A stretch of 24,808 bases of DNA from Prevotella sp. CAG:1185 (GCA_000436695.1 HF992651.1:3085-27892), one strand, 5' to 3'; shown: positions 1 through 8,694, counted from the first letter of the stretch. Numbers and translations are program-made. The notes: generated from the letters alone by a model not told the origin.

Positions 1-801
1 TCAGACGTGTTTACGCTCGGCAAGATTTCGAAGGAGCGTATGCTTATGATGAAACACATGCTCAAGGCCTTTAAGCAGATAATGAAACTTAATCAGGTCG
101 ATGATTACAGAGCCTGTGCCACATCTGCCATGCGTGATGCAGAGAATGGAAAGAAAGTGCTAAATAAACTGCGCAAGTCGACCGGAATAAATATTGAGAT
201 AATCAACGGCAGGGAAGAGGCGCGTCTGTTGTGTAACAATATTGTAGAAAATATCGGCAGTGCAAAGGGCAATTATGCTTACATCGACGTAGGTGGAGGC
301 AGTACCGAGATTTCTCTGCTTCATGACGGAGCCTTGACTCACAGTCAGTCGTATAACATCGGTACGTTGAGAATGCTCGGCGGAATGGTGTCGAAAGAGA
401 CTGTTGAGAAGATGAAATCTGATCTTGCAGGATTTGCCAAGGATATGCCCGACATAAAGATAATAGGTTCGGGAGGAAACATCAACAAGCTGTTTAAGCT
501 TACTCACTCTAAACGCGAAAACAGATATGTTACGATAGATGAGATAAAAGACCTTTATTCAAGGCTCAAGGTGCTTAGCGTTGAGGAGCGTATAGAGCAG
601 TTTGGTCTCAAGGTCGACCGTGCCGATGTTATTATTCCTGCAGCAGAAATATTCATTACAGCAGCTGCTGCACTTGGATGTGATGCTGTTCAAGTGCCAA
701 ACATAAGCCTTGCCGACAGTATCATCGATGGTTTATACCGTAATAAATATTCTGCATCAGACATCGTATCTGAGCGCAAGCAAGTTGAAAAAACAAAATA
801 A
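1..801 (+). CDS. Ppx/GppA family phosphatase (exopolyphosphatase-like), 5' end missing
   Basis: The reading frame is open from the first base of the window, so the true start lies upstream and the N-terminal strand that normally carries the first phosphate-binding loop is absent. The visible part has the ASKHA-fold signature YIDVGGGSTEIS (phosphate-2 loop), a second glycine loop GSGGNINKL, and the conserved late helix IIPAAEIF. These are typical of the Ppx/GppA family, which removes terminal phosphate from polyphosphate or pppGpp. The protein ends after about 267 visible residues, close to the roughly 300-residue length of short Bacteroidetes homologues, so it lacks the C-terminal HD-like domain of long Ppx proteins. 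Which substrate it uses cannot be decided from sequence. A strong hairpin follows the stop codon. Confidence 0.9.
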   Translation, partial: SDVFTLGKISKERMLMMKHMLKAFKQIMKLNQVDDYRACATSAMRDAENGKKVLNKLRKSTGINIEIINGREEARLLCNNIVENIGSAKGNYAYIDVGGGSTEISLLHDGALTHSQSYNIGTLRMLGGMVSKETVEKMKSDLAGFAKDMPDIKIIGSGGNINKLFKLTHSKRENRYVTIDEIKDLYSRLKVLSVEERIEQFGLKVDRADVIIPAAEIFITAAAALGCDAVQVPNISLADSIIDGLYRNKYSASDIVSERKQVEKTK

Positions 802-823
802 AGCTTGGTGTAACGCGGCAGCG

Positions 824-848
824 ATGCCTGTTGAATACCCACAGGCAT
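824..848 (+). other. small hairpin after the Ppx/GppA gene
   Basis: An 8-bp perfect stem, ATGCCTGT (824-831) with ACAGGCAT (841-848), sits just after the stop codon and before the main terminator. It has no T-run of its own, so it is probably part of the 3' UTR structure rather than an independent terminator. Confidence 0.4.
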
Positions 849-869
849 TAATTAAAACAATATAGCACA

Positions 870-914
870 CGCGACATCTTGTCAGTTTTTATGACAAGAT
901 GTCGCGCTTTTTTA
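870..914 (+). terminator. Rho-independent terminator after Ppx/GppA
   Basis: A perfect 15-bp stem (CGCGACATCTTGTCA at 870-884 with its exact complement at 892-906) has a 7-nt loop and is followed by CTTTTTTTA. The length and the T-run make it a convincing intrinsic terminator separating the phosphatase gene from hsp20. Confidence 0.9.
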
Positions 915-1019
915 TGCTGGTATGTATGTTGCATTATAGCTTAGTGAGAGCCGACAATAATAGTGAAGCTCATAACAATAACGAACATAAAAAATAATTA
1001 AAAATAGGAGAATAAAATT

Positions 1020-1445
1020 ATGATACCAGTTAATCGCAAAAATTCATGGTTACCCGACGTGTTTAACGATTTCTTTGACACAGATTTCATGCCTAAGGCC
1101 AATGCTACAGCTCCGGCCATAAACGTAAAGGAGAGTGAAGTTGACTATGAGGTTGAGGTTGCTGCGCCGGGAATGACAAAAGAAGACTTTAACGTTCATC
1201 TTAATCAGGACGGTGATTTGTCAATAAAGATGGAGAGCAAGAAGGAAAATAGAGAAGAGGAGAAAAAAGCTCACTATCTGCGCCGTGAGTTCGCTTACAG
1301 CAAGTTTGAGCAGACATTGATACTGCCTGACGATGTTGACAAGGAGAAGATTTCTGCTAAAGTAAGCGATGGTGTGCTGACAGTCGTACTGCCTAAGATC
1401 CGTAAGGAAGAGAAGAACGTTGTACGTCAGATAACTGTTGGATAA
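1020..1445 (+). CDS. Hsp20/alpha-crystallin small heat-shock protein
   Basis: This 141-aa protein is a member of the small heat-shock chaperones, which bind unfolding proteins in the cytoplasm and form large oligomers. After a short N-terminal arm (RKNSWLPDVFNDFF) the alpha-crystallin domain runs from about residue 33. It includes the early APGMTKEDF strand and ends with the conserved DGVLTVVLPK (G-x-L) signature near residues 117-127. A C-terminal tail rich in Lys and Glu follows. The start is supported by AGGAG nine bases upstream. The gene is monocistronic, with terminators on both sides. No standard TAnnTTTG box was found upstream, so its promoter may be unusual or stress-specific; that is inference. 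Confidence 0.95.
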   Translation: MIPVNRKNSWLPDVFNDFFDTDFMPKANATAPAINVKESEVDYEVEVAAPGMTKEDFNVHLNQDGDLSIKMESKKENREEEKKAHYLRREFAYSKFEQTLILPDDVDKEKISAKVSDGVLTVVLPKIRKEEKNVVRQITVG

Positions 1446-1499
1446 TGAGTTGGCTGTCTGATAAGTGGCAGTAATTTTGGTTGACAATATAAATTGTGC

Positions 1500-1549
1500 A
1501 TTGTTGGTAAGCGGCGGAGTAAAATCTTATGCTTACCAACAATTTTTTT
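1500..1549 (+). terminator. Rho-independent terminator after hsp20
   Basis: A 13-bp stem pairs ATTGTTGGTAAGC (1500-1512) with GCTTACCAACAAT (1531-1543), with an 18-nt loop and a run of seven T residues overlapping the end of the stem. It is a typical intrinsic terminator. Confidence 0.9.
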
Positions 1550-1643
1550 GTTAGTTGCGATTAGTTTGTTCATTATTTATGATATTGTGTCCAGGTGTTT
1601 TTAAATGTGTATTCTTTTTATTTCCCCTTTGGAAAGTCGTAAC

Positions 1644-1675
1644 TTGCATATTTTCAAACAAAATTGTTATATTTG
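1644..1675 (+). promoter_or_regulatory. Bacteroidetes-type promoter for the AAA-ATPase-like gene
   Basis: The -7 box TATATTTG (1668-1675) matches TAnnTTTG exactly. TTG at 1644-1646 lies 21 bp upstream, a normal spacing for the -33 element. Transcription would start near 1682 and leave a leader of about 70 nt. The rest of the 1446-1754 spacer holds only the hsp20 terminator. Confidence 0.6.
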
Positions 1676-1754
1676 CACAAATATAATGTTTTAGGCGTAG
1701 ATAATTACGGCAGTGTCGTTATTAACGTCTTTTTGATATGGAGGATGTGTTATC

Positions 1755-3323
1755 ATGAAATACCCGATAGGAATACAGAGCTTCGACCAAATAATTGAAG
1801 ACGGATACGTATATGTTGACAAAACAGACCTTGTGTATAAGCTTACCCAAGAAGGTAAGACTTATTTCCTAAGCCGTCCGAGACGCTTCGGAAAAAGTCT
1901 GCTCGTGTCAACGCTGAAAAATTATTTCCTTGGCCGAAAGGAACTTTTCAAAGGGCTTGCCATTGATAAACTTGAAAAGGAATGGAATGTTTATCCGGTA
2001 TTTCATGTAGACTTCAACGGAGGAAACTTCTCCAATCCTGACGAACTTGAACAGAAACTTAACTTCTGCCTTTCTGAGTGGGAAAAACAATACGGACTGC
2101 CTATACGTTACGGAGAACTGGGCTATGGTGACAGGTTTGCCGAAATAATCAAAGCGGCACATTTACAGACAGGCCGGCGCGCCGTGGTGCTTATAGACGA
2201 ATATGATAAGCCGATATTGGATGTGCTCGACCTGAATCAGCAACTCGAAGACAGACACCGCAATATACTTAAAGCTTTCTATTCCGTGTTCAAGGGCGCA
2301 GACGAGCATCTGCAGTTTGTCCTACTCACGGGCGTTACGAAGTTCTCGCAGGTAAGCGTGTTCAGCGGATTCAATCAGCCTAAAGACATAAGCATGGACG
2401 CACGATACGAAACATTGTGCGGAATAACACAAGAGGAACTTGAAAGCTATTTTGCAGAGCCTATTGCCGAAATGGCAAAGGATTACAGATGCGACACAGA
2501 CGAAATGAAACTGCGTTTGAAAAAGCAATATGACGGATATCATTTCAGCAAACGCCTTACAGACGTATATAATCCGTTCAGCCTGTTGAATGCTTTTGAC
2601 AGTCAAAGCGTTGATAATTATTGGTTCCGCTCGGGTACTCCGACATACCTCATCCGACTGCTCAGCCATTTCAACGAGAACATGAACGAGCTTACAGGAA
2701 AGTATTATAGTATGGAGGAGTTTGTCGATTACAAAGCAGACGTCGAGAAGCCACTGCCTATGATTTACCAAAGCGGATACTTGACAATTAAAGACTATAA
2801 CATCGACTTCAATACTTTCCTGCTTGACTTCCCGAACGACGAAGTGAAGAACGGATTTCTCACTATGGTTGCATCGTCTTATCTTAAGCCTAAGGAAGAG
2901 ACAGGAGGATGGATTCGCGATGTGGTAATGGCTATGCGTAAAGGTGAGACGGACAATATTAAAGCTCTGTTCACGTCCTTTCTGTCGAGCATTCCATATA
3001 CAATGCGCCGCAAAGAGGACGAGAAGGAGCGCGAACGTTATTTCCAATACACATTTTATCTCATCATGAGGCTTATCAGCGTGTACACTGTCTACACGGA
3101 GAAGGTGCAGAGTCAGGGGCGTGTCGACTGTATCGTGGAGACTTCGCAGTATGTCTACATCTTTGAGTTCAAGCTAGACGGCACGGCTGACGAGGCATTA
3201 TTACAGCAAATTGAAGATAAGGGCTACGCACGCGAATACGACTCAGACAAGCGACAAGTATTCAAGATTGGCGCTAGTTTCTCGTCAGAGACGGGAACTA
3301 TCGGCGACTGGAAAATATCGTAA
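1755..3323 (+). CDS. AAA-ATPase-like protein with C-terminal PD-(D/E)XK nuclease-type domain
   Basis: This 522-aa protein matches the widespread Bacteroidetes family that joins an AAA-ATPase-like domain (PF09820 type) to a PD-(D/E)XK domain (PF08011 type). The N-terminus has the family opening YVDKTDLVYKL, a P-loop variant RPRRFGKSLL (residues 41-50, Lys47-Ser48), and a Walker B-like VVLIDEYDKP (around 144-153). The C-terminus has GRVDCIV then YIFEFKLDG, giving Asp458, Glu471 and Lys473 as a D...ExK nuclease-type triad. GGAGG lies ten bases before the ATG. The gene stands alone with its own promoter and terminator. Members often occur in many copies per genome. A nuclease or mobile-element role is suspected for the family but not established, and the cellular function is unknown. 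Confidence 0.9.
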   Translation: MKYPIGIQSFDQIIEDGYVYVDKTDLVYKLTQEGKTYFLSRPRRFGKSLLVSTLKNYFLGRKELFKGLAIDKLEKEWNVYPVFHVDFNGGNFSNPDELEQKLNFCLSEWEKQYGLPIRYGELGYGDRFAEIIKAAHLQTGRRAVVLIDEYDKPILDVLDLNQQLEDRHRNILKAFYSVFKGADEHLQFVLLTGVTKFSQVSVFSGFNQPKDISMDARYETLCGITQEELESYFAEPIAEMAKDYRCDTDEMKLRLKKQYDGYHFSKRLTDVYNPFSLLNAFDSQSVDNYWFRSGTPTYLIRLLSHFNENMNELTGKYYSMEEFVDYKADVEKPLPMIYQSGYLTIKDYNIDFNTFLLDFPNDEVKNGFLTMVASSYLKPKEETGGWIRDVVMAMRKGETDNIKALFTSFLSSIPYTMRRKEDEKERERYFQYTFYLIMRLISVYTVYTEKVQSQGRVDCIVETSQYVYIFEFKLDGTADEALLQQIEDKGYAREYDSDKRQVFKIGASFSSETGTIGDWKIS

Positions 3324-3417
3324 TTAAGTGTGCCTGAGATTTTTTCTCAACTTGATTTTATTATATATAATGGCTCTGCAATAGGTTATTAAAATAAGAA
3401 GTAAAACATATTGAAAA

Positions 3418-3466
3418 AATAACACCGCCATAAAGAACAATGTAAGTTCATTATGGAGGTGTTATT
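3418..3466. terminator. hairpin between convergent genes
   Basis: A 16-bp stem with one mismatch pairs 3418-3433 with 3451-3466, and an inner GAAC/GTTC pair shortens the loop. It lies between the ends of two convergent genes (stops at 3323 and 3491). A-rich sequence on the left and T-rich sequence on the right suggest it can stop transcription in both directions. Confidence 0.75.
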
Positions 3467-3490
3467 ATATTTATTTTTGAAATAAGTTTT

Positions 3491-4027
3491 CTATTCGAAC
3501 ATTTCTTTCCATTTACAGAATCTTTTTAGCCCTTCTTCTCCGTGTTTTGCCACGCTTTTCTCTGCTTGTTCAATTGTCTTTTCAGTATCAAGACGAGTCT
3601 TTGAGAAGAACTTGTCGGCATAGCATATAACTTGTTCTTCAAGTGTTTCGGGCAGAAGATCCATGTGCGGCAATGGCAGATTGCGGCTTACTATCTCATT
3701 AAAAGACAATCCGGCTCCTGTATGACGTTCGCAAACTCTTGCATGGCGTGGAAAACCTTCAGTTCTGAGCATCTCTGCGCCAAGTACGCCATGGCGTATA
3801 TACGGTTCCGTTCCGTAGCATTTTATATCGGGTGCATCTGTTTTAATTATACCGATGTCGTGCAGCATGGATGCTTCTTCGATAAATGTTGTGTCAAGGT
3901 TTAATTCAGGATGCTTTTCTGCTATGCTGAGAGCCTTTTCAGCAACAGCACGGCTGTGTCGTATAAGGATGTCTTTCAGTTCGTCGTTGTCCGTGTAATA
4001 TTTGTCTATAATTTGTTTCCAGTCCAT
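3491..4027 (-). CDS. HD-domain (HDIG) metal-dependent phosphohydrolase
   Basis: This 178-aa HD-superfamily protein has the expected metal ligands in order: His24 (RHSRA), His56-Asp57 in LHDIG, His79 (IRHG), His102 (ERHTGAG) and Asp138 (YADKF). Extra histidines make it an HDIG-type domain, usually a phosphohydrolase acting on nucleotides or phosphoesters, but the substrate cannot be assigned. An upstream in-frame TTG at 4036 could add three residues. The ATG at 4027 is preferred as the only standard start, although no strong Shine-Dalgarno precedes it. The gene is downstream of the carboxyltransferase gene on the same strand but separated by a large hairpin, so it is probably transcribed separately. 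Confidence 0.85.
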   Translation of the reverse strand: MDWKQIIDKYYTDNDELKDILIRHSRAVAEKALSIAEKHPELNLDTTFIEEASMLHDIGIIKTDAPDIKCYGTEPYIRHGVLGAEMLRTEGFPRHARVCERHTGAGLSFNEIVSRNLPLPHMDLLPETLEEQVICYADKFFSKTRLDTEKTIEQAEKSVAKHGEEGLKRFCKWKEMFE

Positions 4028-4071
4028 TTTCTTCAATCAAATTCTTTTGTTACAAACTTATTCCGTATATG

Positions 4072-4079
4072 CAAAGATA
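4072..4079 (-). promoter_or_regulatory. possible -7 promoter box for the HD-domain gene
   Basis: Read on the minus strand this is TATCTTTG, an exact TAnnTTTG match about 45 nt before the ATG. No convincing -33 TTTG lies at the right distance, so the call rests on one box and its position between the upstream terminator and the gene. Confidence 0.45.
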
Positions 4080-4104
4080 CTACAATTATTTGTAATCTCG
4101 AATA

Positions 4105-4225
4105 AAAAACACCGGGAAGCCCAGGTTTTGTGTTATACTTATGTTGCTGTTTGCCGATACTGCCTGTTAAGTATTGTCGTATCATGGCAACATAAGTATG
4201 ACATAAACCTCTGGCTTCCCAGTGT
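4105..4225 (-). terminator. very large palindrome; probable terminator of the carboxyltransferase gene
   Basis: Two 39-nt arms (4109-4147 and 4187-4225) are near-perfect inverted repeats around a 39-nt loop. Outer GGGAAGCC and inner ATACTTATGTTGC blocks are identical in both arms, and the loop can pair further (ATACT/AGTAT). On the minus strand the hairpin ends in GTGTTTTTTATT, as expected for an intrinsic terminator after the upstream gene. Its size is several times that of the other terminators here, so it could also be a decayed mobile element (MITE-like) reused as a terminator. Confidence 0.7.
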
Positions 4226-4250
4226 CTATAAAATGTTTGAATTATATCCG

Positions 4251-6032
4251 TTAAGAATTAATCCAGTCTCTTTCGATATAAGCGATAACATCACCGCGGT
4301 TGACTCTTGAACCTTGGCGTGCAGCTATTTCGACCAACTTGCCTCCAAGAGCAGCCGGTATCGGCTCAATCTGGCCCCATGGAGTCTGTATGTAGCAGAA
4401 TGTCTCGCCTTCCTTATAATGCTGGCCGATGTAAGGCTCGATGCACGGAACGCACTCGCTGCTGCCTTCGAAATCGAAGAACACCTGTCCTTTGTGAGGT
4501 GAAACTATAGCGTCTGCCTTTGCATGCTTGAATGCTGCAAGTTCCTCTGGAGTGAGTTTTGCGCCGAGTTTTGCGTCTTTTGCTTTCTGAAGATCAGCAA
4601 GCATACGTTTCTTTGCCATGCCGCTCTTATAGTCGCGATACTGCTCTGGATGCATAGCAAGCTCAAACAGTTCTTCGTCGTCCTGACCGAAGTCCCAGTT
4701 ATTTTCTTTCATCTCTTTCTTGAAGTCTTCAAGAGCATCCGGGATAAGTGTGTGCGGGTCAGCGTCTGTGAACTGACGTCCCTGCTTCTCTGCCAATGCT
4801 ACGAGTTCAGGATCAATAGTTCCAGGAATCTTTCCGCTCTTGCCGAGAATCATTCCCCACATAGAGTCGTCCATCATCACGAAGCGTCCCTTGCCCTGAG
4901 CCATAGTCAGAAGGTTGAGCAGAGCGATGTTCTTGACATATTGTGAGAATGGAGTTACGAGTGGTGGATAACCAACGCGCGGCCATACGTAAGCAACTTC
5001 GTCGAACAGCTTAACGAGCATCTCGTCTGTTGTGAGTTCAGGCAGACCTTTGCTCTTCAGCGTTGAGTTGATAGAGCGGTGTATGCCTGCCAGGTCGGCC
5101 ATCATACTTCCCATCATTCCGCCCGGCAGTCCGCAGCCAAGCAGCAGAGAACTCATCTGCTTGTTGCCCGGGTTGATGAAGTAGCCCAGCCAGTCGTCGA
5201 TAAATTCTTGTGTCAATGTGCGGGCACGCATATATGCGTTCATGTCTATCTCGGCAACCTCGAAGCCTTCGTTCTTCAGCATGCTCTGAACAGAGATGAT
5301 GTCCGGATGAACCTTACCCCATGACAGCGGCTCAATGGCTGTGTCGATAACGTCAGCACCGTTGTTGCAAACCTCGAGTATTGAAGCCATAGACAGACCG
5401 GGGCCTGAGTGGCCGTGATACTGTATGATAACATCAGGATGCTTGTCCTTAATAGATTTAGTCAGCTTACCGAGCATTGCGGGCTGTCCGATACCAGCCA
5501 TATCCTTAAGGCATATTTCTGTTGCTCCGGCAGCAATCACCTGGTCAGCGATGTTGCTGTAATATTCAACAGTATGGATTGGCGATGTTGTTATACAGAG
5601 CGTAGCCTGAGGAGTCATGCCTGCCTCAAGAGCCCATTTAATGCTTGGGATAATATTGCGAACGTCATTGAGACCGCAGAATATACGTGGAATATCCACA
5701 CCCTGTGCATGTTTAACTTTATACATGAGTCTGCGGACATCGTCGGGCACAGGATACATGCGCAGCGCATTGAGTCCTCTGTCGAGCATGTGTGTCTTAA
5801 TGCCAACTTCGTTAAACGGTTTACAGAATGCCCTAACTGTCTCATTTGGATTTTCGCCTGCAAGCAGGTTAACTTGCTCAAAGGCTCCTCCGTTGGTTTC
5901 AACGCGGGAGAAACATCCCATATCGATGATTGCCGGAGCCACACGCTCCAACTGGTCCTTACGTGGCTGGAACTTACCTGAAGACTGCCACATGTCGCGA
6001 TAAACGAGACTGAATTGGATTTTCTTTTTCAT
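4251..6032 (-). CDS. PycB/OadA-like carboxyltransferase with biotinyl-like C-terminal domain
   Basis: This 593-aa protein resembles pyruvate carboxylase subunit B and the oxaloacetate decarboxylase alpha subunit. The N-terminal DRE-TIM-type barrel shows YRDMWQS (residues 11-17, usual LRDGHQS), the carbamylated-lysine-type motif LKDMAG (Lys176) and the metal motif HGH (His206, His208). A conserved carboxylase domain and a C-terminal beta-sandwich follow. That last domain should carry the biotin lysine in an (A/V)MKM motif. Here the aligned segment is YIQTPWGQIEP (547-557) with Trp552 where Lys is expected, so the protein probably cannot be biotinylated itself. It would need a separate biotin carrier or have another activity. 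A known Bacteroidetes group is annotated as biotin-attachment protein; the exact reaction is uncertain. It appears monocistronic. Confidence 0.85.
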   Translation of the reverse strand: MKKKIQFSLVYRDMWQSSGKFQPRKDQLERVAPAIIDMGCFSRVETNGGAFEQVNLLAGENPNETVRAFCKPFNEVGIKTHMLDRGLNALRMYPVPDDVRRLMYKVKHAQGVDIPRIFCGLNDVRNIIPSIKWALEAGMTPQATLCITTSPIHTVEYYSNIADQVIAAGATEICLKDMAGIGQPAMLGKLTKSIKDKHPDVIIQYHGHSGPGLSMASILEVCNNGADVIDTAIEPLSWGKVHPDIISVQSMLKNEGFEVAEIDMNAYMRARTLTQEFIDDWLGYFINPGNKQMSSLLLGCGLPGGMMGSMMADLAGIHRSINSTLKSKGLPELTTDEMLVKLFDEVAYVWPRVGYPPLVTPFSQYVKNIALLNLLTMAQGKGRFVMMDDSMWGMILGKSGKIPGTIDPELVALAEKQGRQFTDADPHTLIPDALEDFKKEMKENNWDFGQDDEELFELAMHPEQYRDYKSGMAKKRMLADLQKAKDAKLGAKLTPEELAAFKHAKADAIVSPHKGQVFFDFEGSSECVPCIEPYIGQHYKEGETFCYIQTPWGQIEPIPAALGGKLVEIAARQGSRVNRGDVIAYIERDWINS

Positions 6033-6091
6033 TATTATTAGATTTTATTGTGTGTATTCCGGTTTGGTCTATCACACGTGTTCATTTTATG

Positions 6092-6099
6092 CAAAAATA
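6092..6099 (-). promoter_or_regulatory. possible -7 box for the carboxyltransferase gene
   Basis: The minus strand reads TATTTTTG, matching TAnnTTTG, about 60 nt before the ATG at 6032. A CAAA (minus TTTG) exists at 6132-6135, but the spacing (32 bp) is too long for a normal -33 element, so confidence is low. Confidence 0.35.
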
Positions 6100-6413
6100 G
6101 GTATTTTTTCTAAATCTAAAAGTTTTTATGACAAAATAATATCGTCCAATCTGAAGATTTATTTGTTTTTTTCGTTTAATGAACATTTTATCATCTTTTT
6201 TACGCGATTTTGTAAAATACAAATAGCAAAATAGGTGATAAAGTGTTTAAAATGCACTCTTATCATGACAAATAGACAAGTTTCTATTTGTAACTCGACT
6301 TTTGTTATTCCCAAGAAGAATAAACTTTACAAACTGAAAAATGCTCTTTATAATTTAAATTTACAAAAAAGCAATAACAGTTGAGTGATGGAATTTAAAA
6401 TATTAAACTGTTG
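6100..6413. other. AT-rich intergenic spacer with small hairpins
   Basis: This spacer lies between two minus-strand genes and holds no credible coding sequence. It contains a 9-bp hairpin (6268-6276 with 6283-6291) of unknown role. Next to the lipase stop codon there is a weak 7-bp stem (AACAGTT 6376-6382 with AACTGTT 6406-6412), followed on the minus strand by a run of six T residues (6370-6365), which may end the queuosine-lipase operon. Confidence 0.5.
6365..6412 (-). terminator. weak candidate terminator of the queuosine-lipase operon
   Basis: On the minus strand, two bases after the stop codon, a 7-bp stem with a 23-nt loop is followed by GCTTTTTT. The stem is short and the loop is large, so termination strength is uncertain. 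Confidence 0.4.
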
Positions 6414-8642
6414 TCAGAACTGGAAACCGAGGTTTATGTAAAAGTATGGTTCGTTGGTGCGGCTCGAGTAACCGAGCGAAGCACCTACAGGACCGAACAT
6501 GCTGTTGTAATAATATGCTATTTCGCATCCTGTCATCGGCCCTAACTTGAAAAGGTCGCGCAGCTTTTCGCCACGCTGTCCGAACGACAGACGGCCTATG
6601 ATGTAGTTGTTGTCCATGATGCGCTGCTGAGCCATGATTTGTCCTACTACCAGCATGTTGTCTACAAACTCTATGTGTCCGATACCGGCGAAGGGCACTT
6701 GCTGTTCGAGATACATGCCAGGAAGCTGGCCGCCGATGGAGTTGCGCATAATAAGAGGAATATCGTTGCCGAAGAGCAGGCGTCCGCTGACCATGGGCTG
6801 GATTACAAAACGGCTGTTGAGCGGAAACGACATGCGCCACATAAAGTCGGCTATGCTCAGTCCGGCACGGTCGTCCCGACCTATAAAGTTGTCGGTGTAA
6901 TATCCGTAGCCTGCGTTGAAGCGCGCTCCGCGTGTGGTGAAAAACCAGCGGTCTTCAGAATTGTAGTTCAGTCTGAAGATATAGCTGTAGAAGTGCATGT
7001 TGTCCAACGTCTCATATTCAGAAGTAGGTCCTGACAGCATGTCGTGGAAATCATAGAAGTCCATCTTTACGTTCATGTCAACAGAGAAGTTGCGGATGTT
7101 GAAACTCAGCAGCTGCAAATTTACCGAGTGCTGGTTGTATGTAAAGTTATAGTCGCGCTGTCCTCTTTGATAGATATTAGTATCATCGTGCCTGAAAACA
7201 TACGAAAGTCCGATTTTTCCGTAATGCAGCGGATTTATCTGTGCGTCCAGCCGTGCCATCATTCGCTTGCCGAGTCGTCCGGTAAGTTCCAGTATTACTG
7301 GTATGCGTGCCTTTATCTGGTGCGACATATTTGCCTGGAGGGCAACCATCTCTTCCGTGTCAAATCTCACGCCAAGGTTTATCCGGCTTGTGCGTTTTGA
7401 TTTTGCCGATATTTTCAGTATGTATCCGTTGCCGCTCTTGTTGATGGTATATCCTGCGCCGGTGTACAGAAAGTTTACGCCGAGGGTAGTTATTGCCTCT
7501 TCGATGCGTTTCACCGAAATGCTGTCGCCTTTGCCCAGCTTATATTTCGATACGATATAGTTGCGGTCTGATGCCACGATGTTGTCAAAGCATACGGAAT
7601 CAATCTTGATAAAAAGTTCTTCGCTTGTCGGCACCGGGCGTGTCTTGCGCGGCTTGTATATCAGTCCTTCCTCATCAAGTTTGCGTTTAAGCGCTTTCAG
7701 CTCGTCCCAGTGTTGCATGGCGGCCTCTTCGCCACGGGCAATCAGGGTGTCTATTGCAGCGCGTGTGAAACTTGCCGACGAATATCCCTTTACGTTCACC
7801 TTGATTGGTATGTCGGTCATGTCCCAGTTTTCGTCAAATTTGTTCTTGCAGTTAATGTCTACAATCTGCATCAGTATGTCCGGCCCGCTTTTCAGTTCAG
7901 CCGCGGTGCGGTTGTCGCTTTGCACCGACACACCTATTATTATATCTGCCCCCATGCGTTTGGCTATGTCGGCAGGATAATTGTTGCGCAGTCCGCCGTC
8001 AACCAGCACCATAGAGTCTTGACGCACGGGCGTGAACACACCCGGAATGGCCATGCTTGCGCGCAGTGCATTAGACAGAACACCGTTGTGGAAGTCGTAT
8101 TCAGTGTTGTCCACAATATTAGTGGCAACACACGCGAACGGAATAGGCAGATTGTTAAAGTCTATCGAGTCGTGATAGCCTACGGTGAGCCGTGTAAACA
8201 GCTGCGAGAGGTTTATGCCCGTTATCAGTCCGCCGGCGGCGTTGCGCGCCTTGCGGGTTATGCTCAGCGGGCGCGACAGTATGTAAGTGTTCTGCTTGTC
8301 GCGCTCAGCCAGACTCTGGTTGCTCACGTCTACCTTGTCGGACAGCAGAGTCTTCCAGTCCTGCACTTTAACGAGCGAGTCGAGTGTGGCGGCATCGTAG
8401 CCTATTGAGTAAAGTCCGCCGATAAGCGCTCCCATCGACGTTCCCGTGATGATGTCTACCGGAATGCCGGCACGTTCAATCACGCGCAGCACGCCAATGT
8501 GCGCCATGCCTTTGGCTCCTCCGCCGCTCAGCACCACAGCCACCCGGCTGCGGCACGAGTCTTGCCGCTCTTCAGCCTGTGCCGGCATAAAGAGCAGTAT
8601 AGTGAGTGTTAAAGCCAAAAGTCTCAATAAGCCTTTTTTCAT
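6414..8642 (-). CDS. patatin-like phospholipase fused to a BamA-type outer-membrane barrel
   Basis: This 742-aa exported protein starts with a signal peptide (KKGLLRLLALTLTILLF, cleavage near AQA at 21-23). The patatin domain (about 34-310) has the oxyanion loop GGGAKG (40-45), the nucleophile elbow GTSMG (Ser69) and the catalytic Asp in DGG (Asp215), so the Ser-Asp dyad is complete. A single POTRA-like segment follows (about 340-415). A beta-rich region runs to the terminal Phe (INLGFQF), as expected for an Omp85/BamA barrel. The architecture matches type Vd secretion proteins such as PlpD and FplA, which place the lipase at or beyond the outer membrane. It starts 52 nt after queF and is probably cotranscribed with it. 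The physiological lipid substrate is unknown. Confidence 0.92.
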   Translation of the reverse strand: MKKGLLRLLALTLTILLFMPAQAEERQDSCRSRVAVVLSGGGAKGMAHIGVLRVIERAGIPVDIITGTSMGALIGGLYSIGYDAATLDSLVKVQDWKTLLSDKVDVSNQSLAERDKQNTYILSRPLSITRKARNAAGGLITGINLSQLFTRLTVGYHDSIDFNNLPIPFACVATNIVDNTEYDFHNGVLSNALRASMAIPGVFTPVRQDSMVLVDGGLRNNYPADIAKRMGADIIIGVSVQSDNRTAAELKSGPDILMQIVDINCKNKFDENWDMTDIPIKVNVKGYSSASFTRAAIDTLIARGEEAAMQHWDELKALKRKLDEEGLIYKPRKTRPVPTSEELFIKIDSVCFDNIVASDRNYIVSKYKLGKGDSISVKRIEEAITTLGVNFLYTGAGYTINKSGNGYILKISAKSKRTSRINLGVRFDTEEMVALQANMSHQIKARIPVILELTGRLGKRMMARLDAQINPLHYGKIGLSYVFRHDDTNIYQRGQRDYNFTYNQHSVNLQLLSFNIRNFSVDMNVKMDFYDFHDMLSGPTSEYETLDNMHFYSYIFRLNYNSEDRWFFTTRGARFNAGYGYYTDNFIGRDDRAGLSIADFMWRMSFPLNSRFVIQPMVSGRLLFGNDIPLIMRNSIGGQLPGMYLEQQVPFAGIGHIEFVDNMLVVGQIMAQQRIMDNNYIIGRLSFGQRGEKLRDLFKLGPMTGCEIAYYYNSMFGPVGASLGYSSRTNEPYFYINLGFQF

Positions 8643-8694
8643 GTTGTCAGATTTGCAGGACCTGCCGCTCTCACTTTGTCGTCAGACAATGATT

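Noticed and set aside
2322..3047. Long minus-strand frame (241 codons) inside the AAA-ATPase-like gene
   Set aside because: It lies wholly antisense to a well-supported gene with clear motifs and encodes no recognisable domain.
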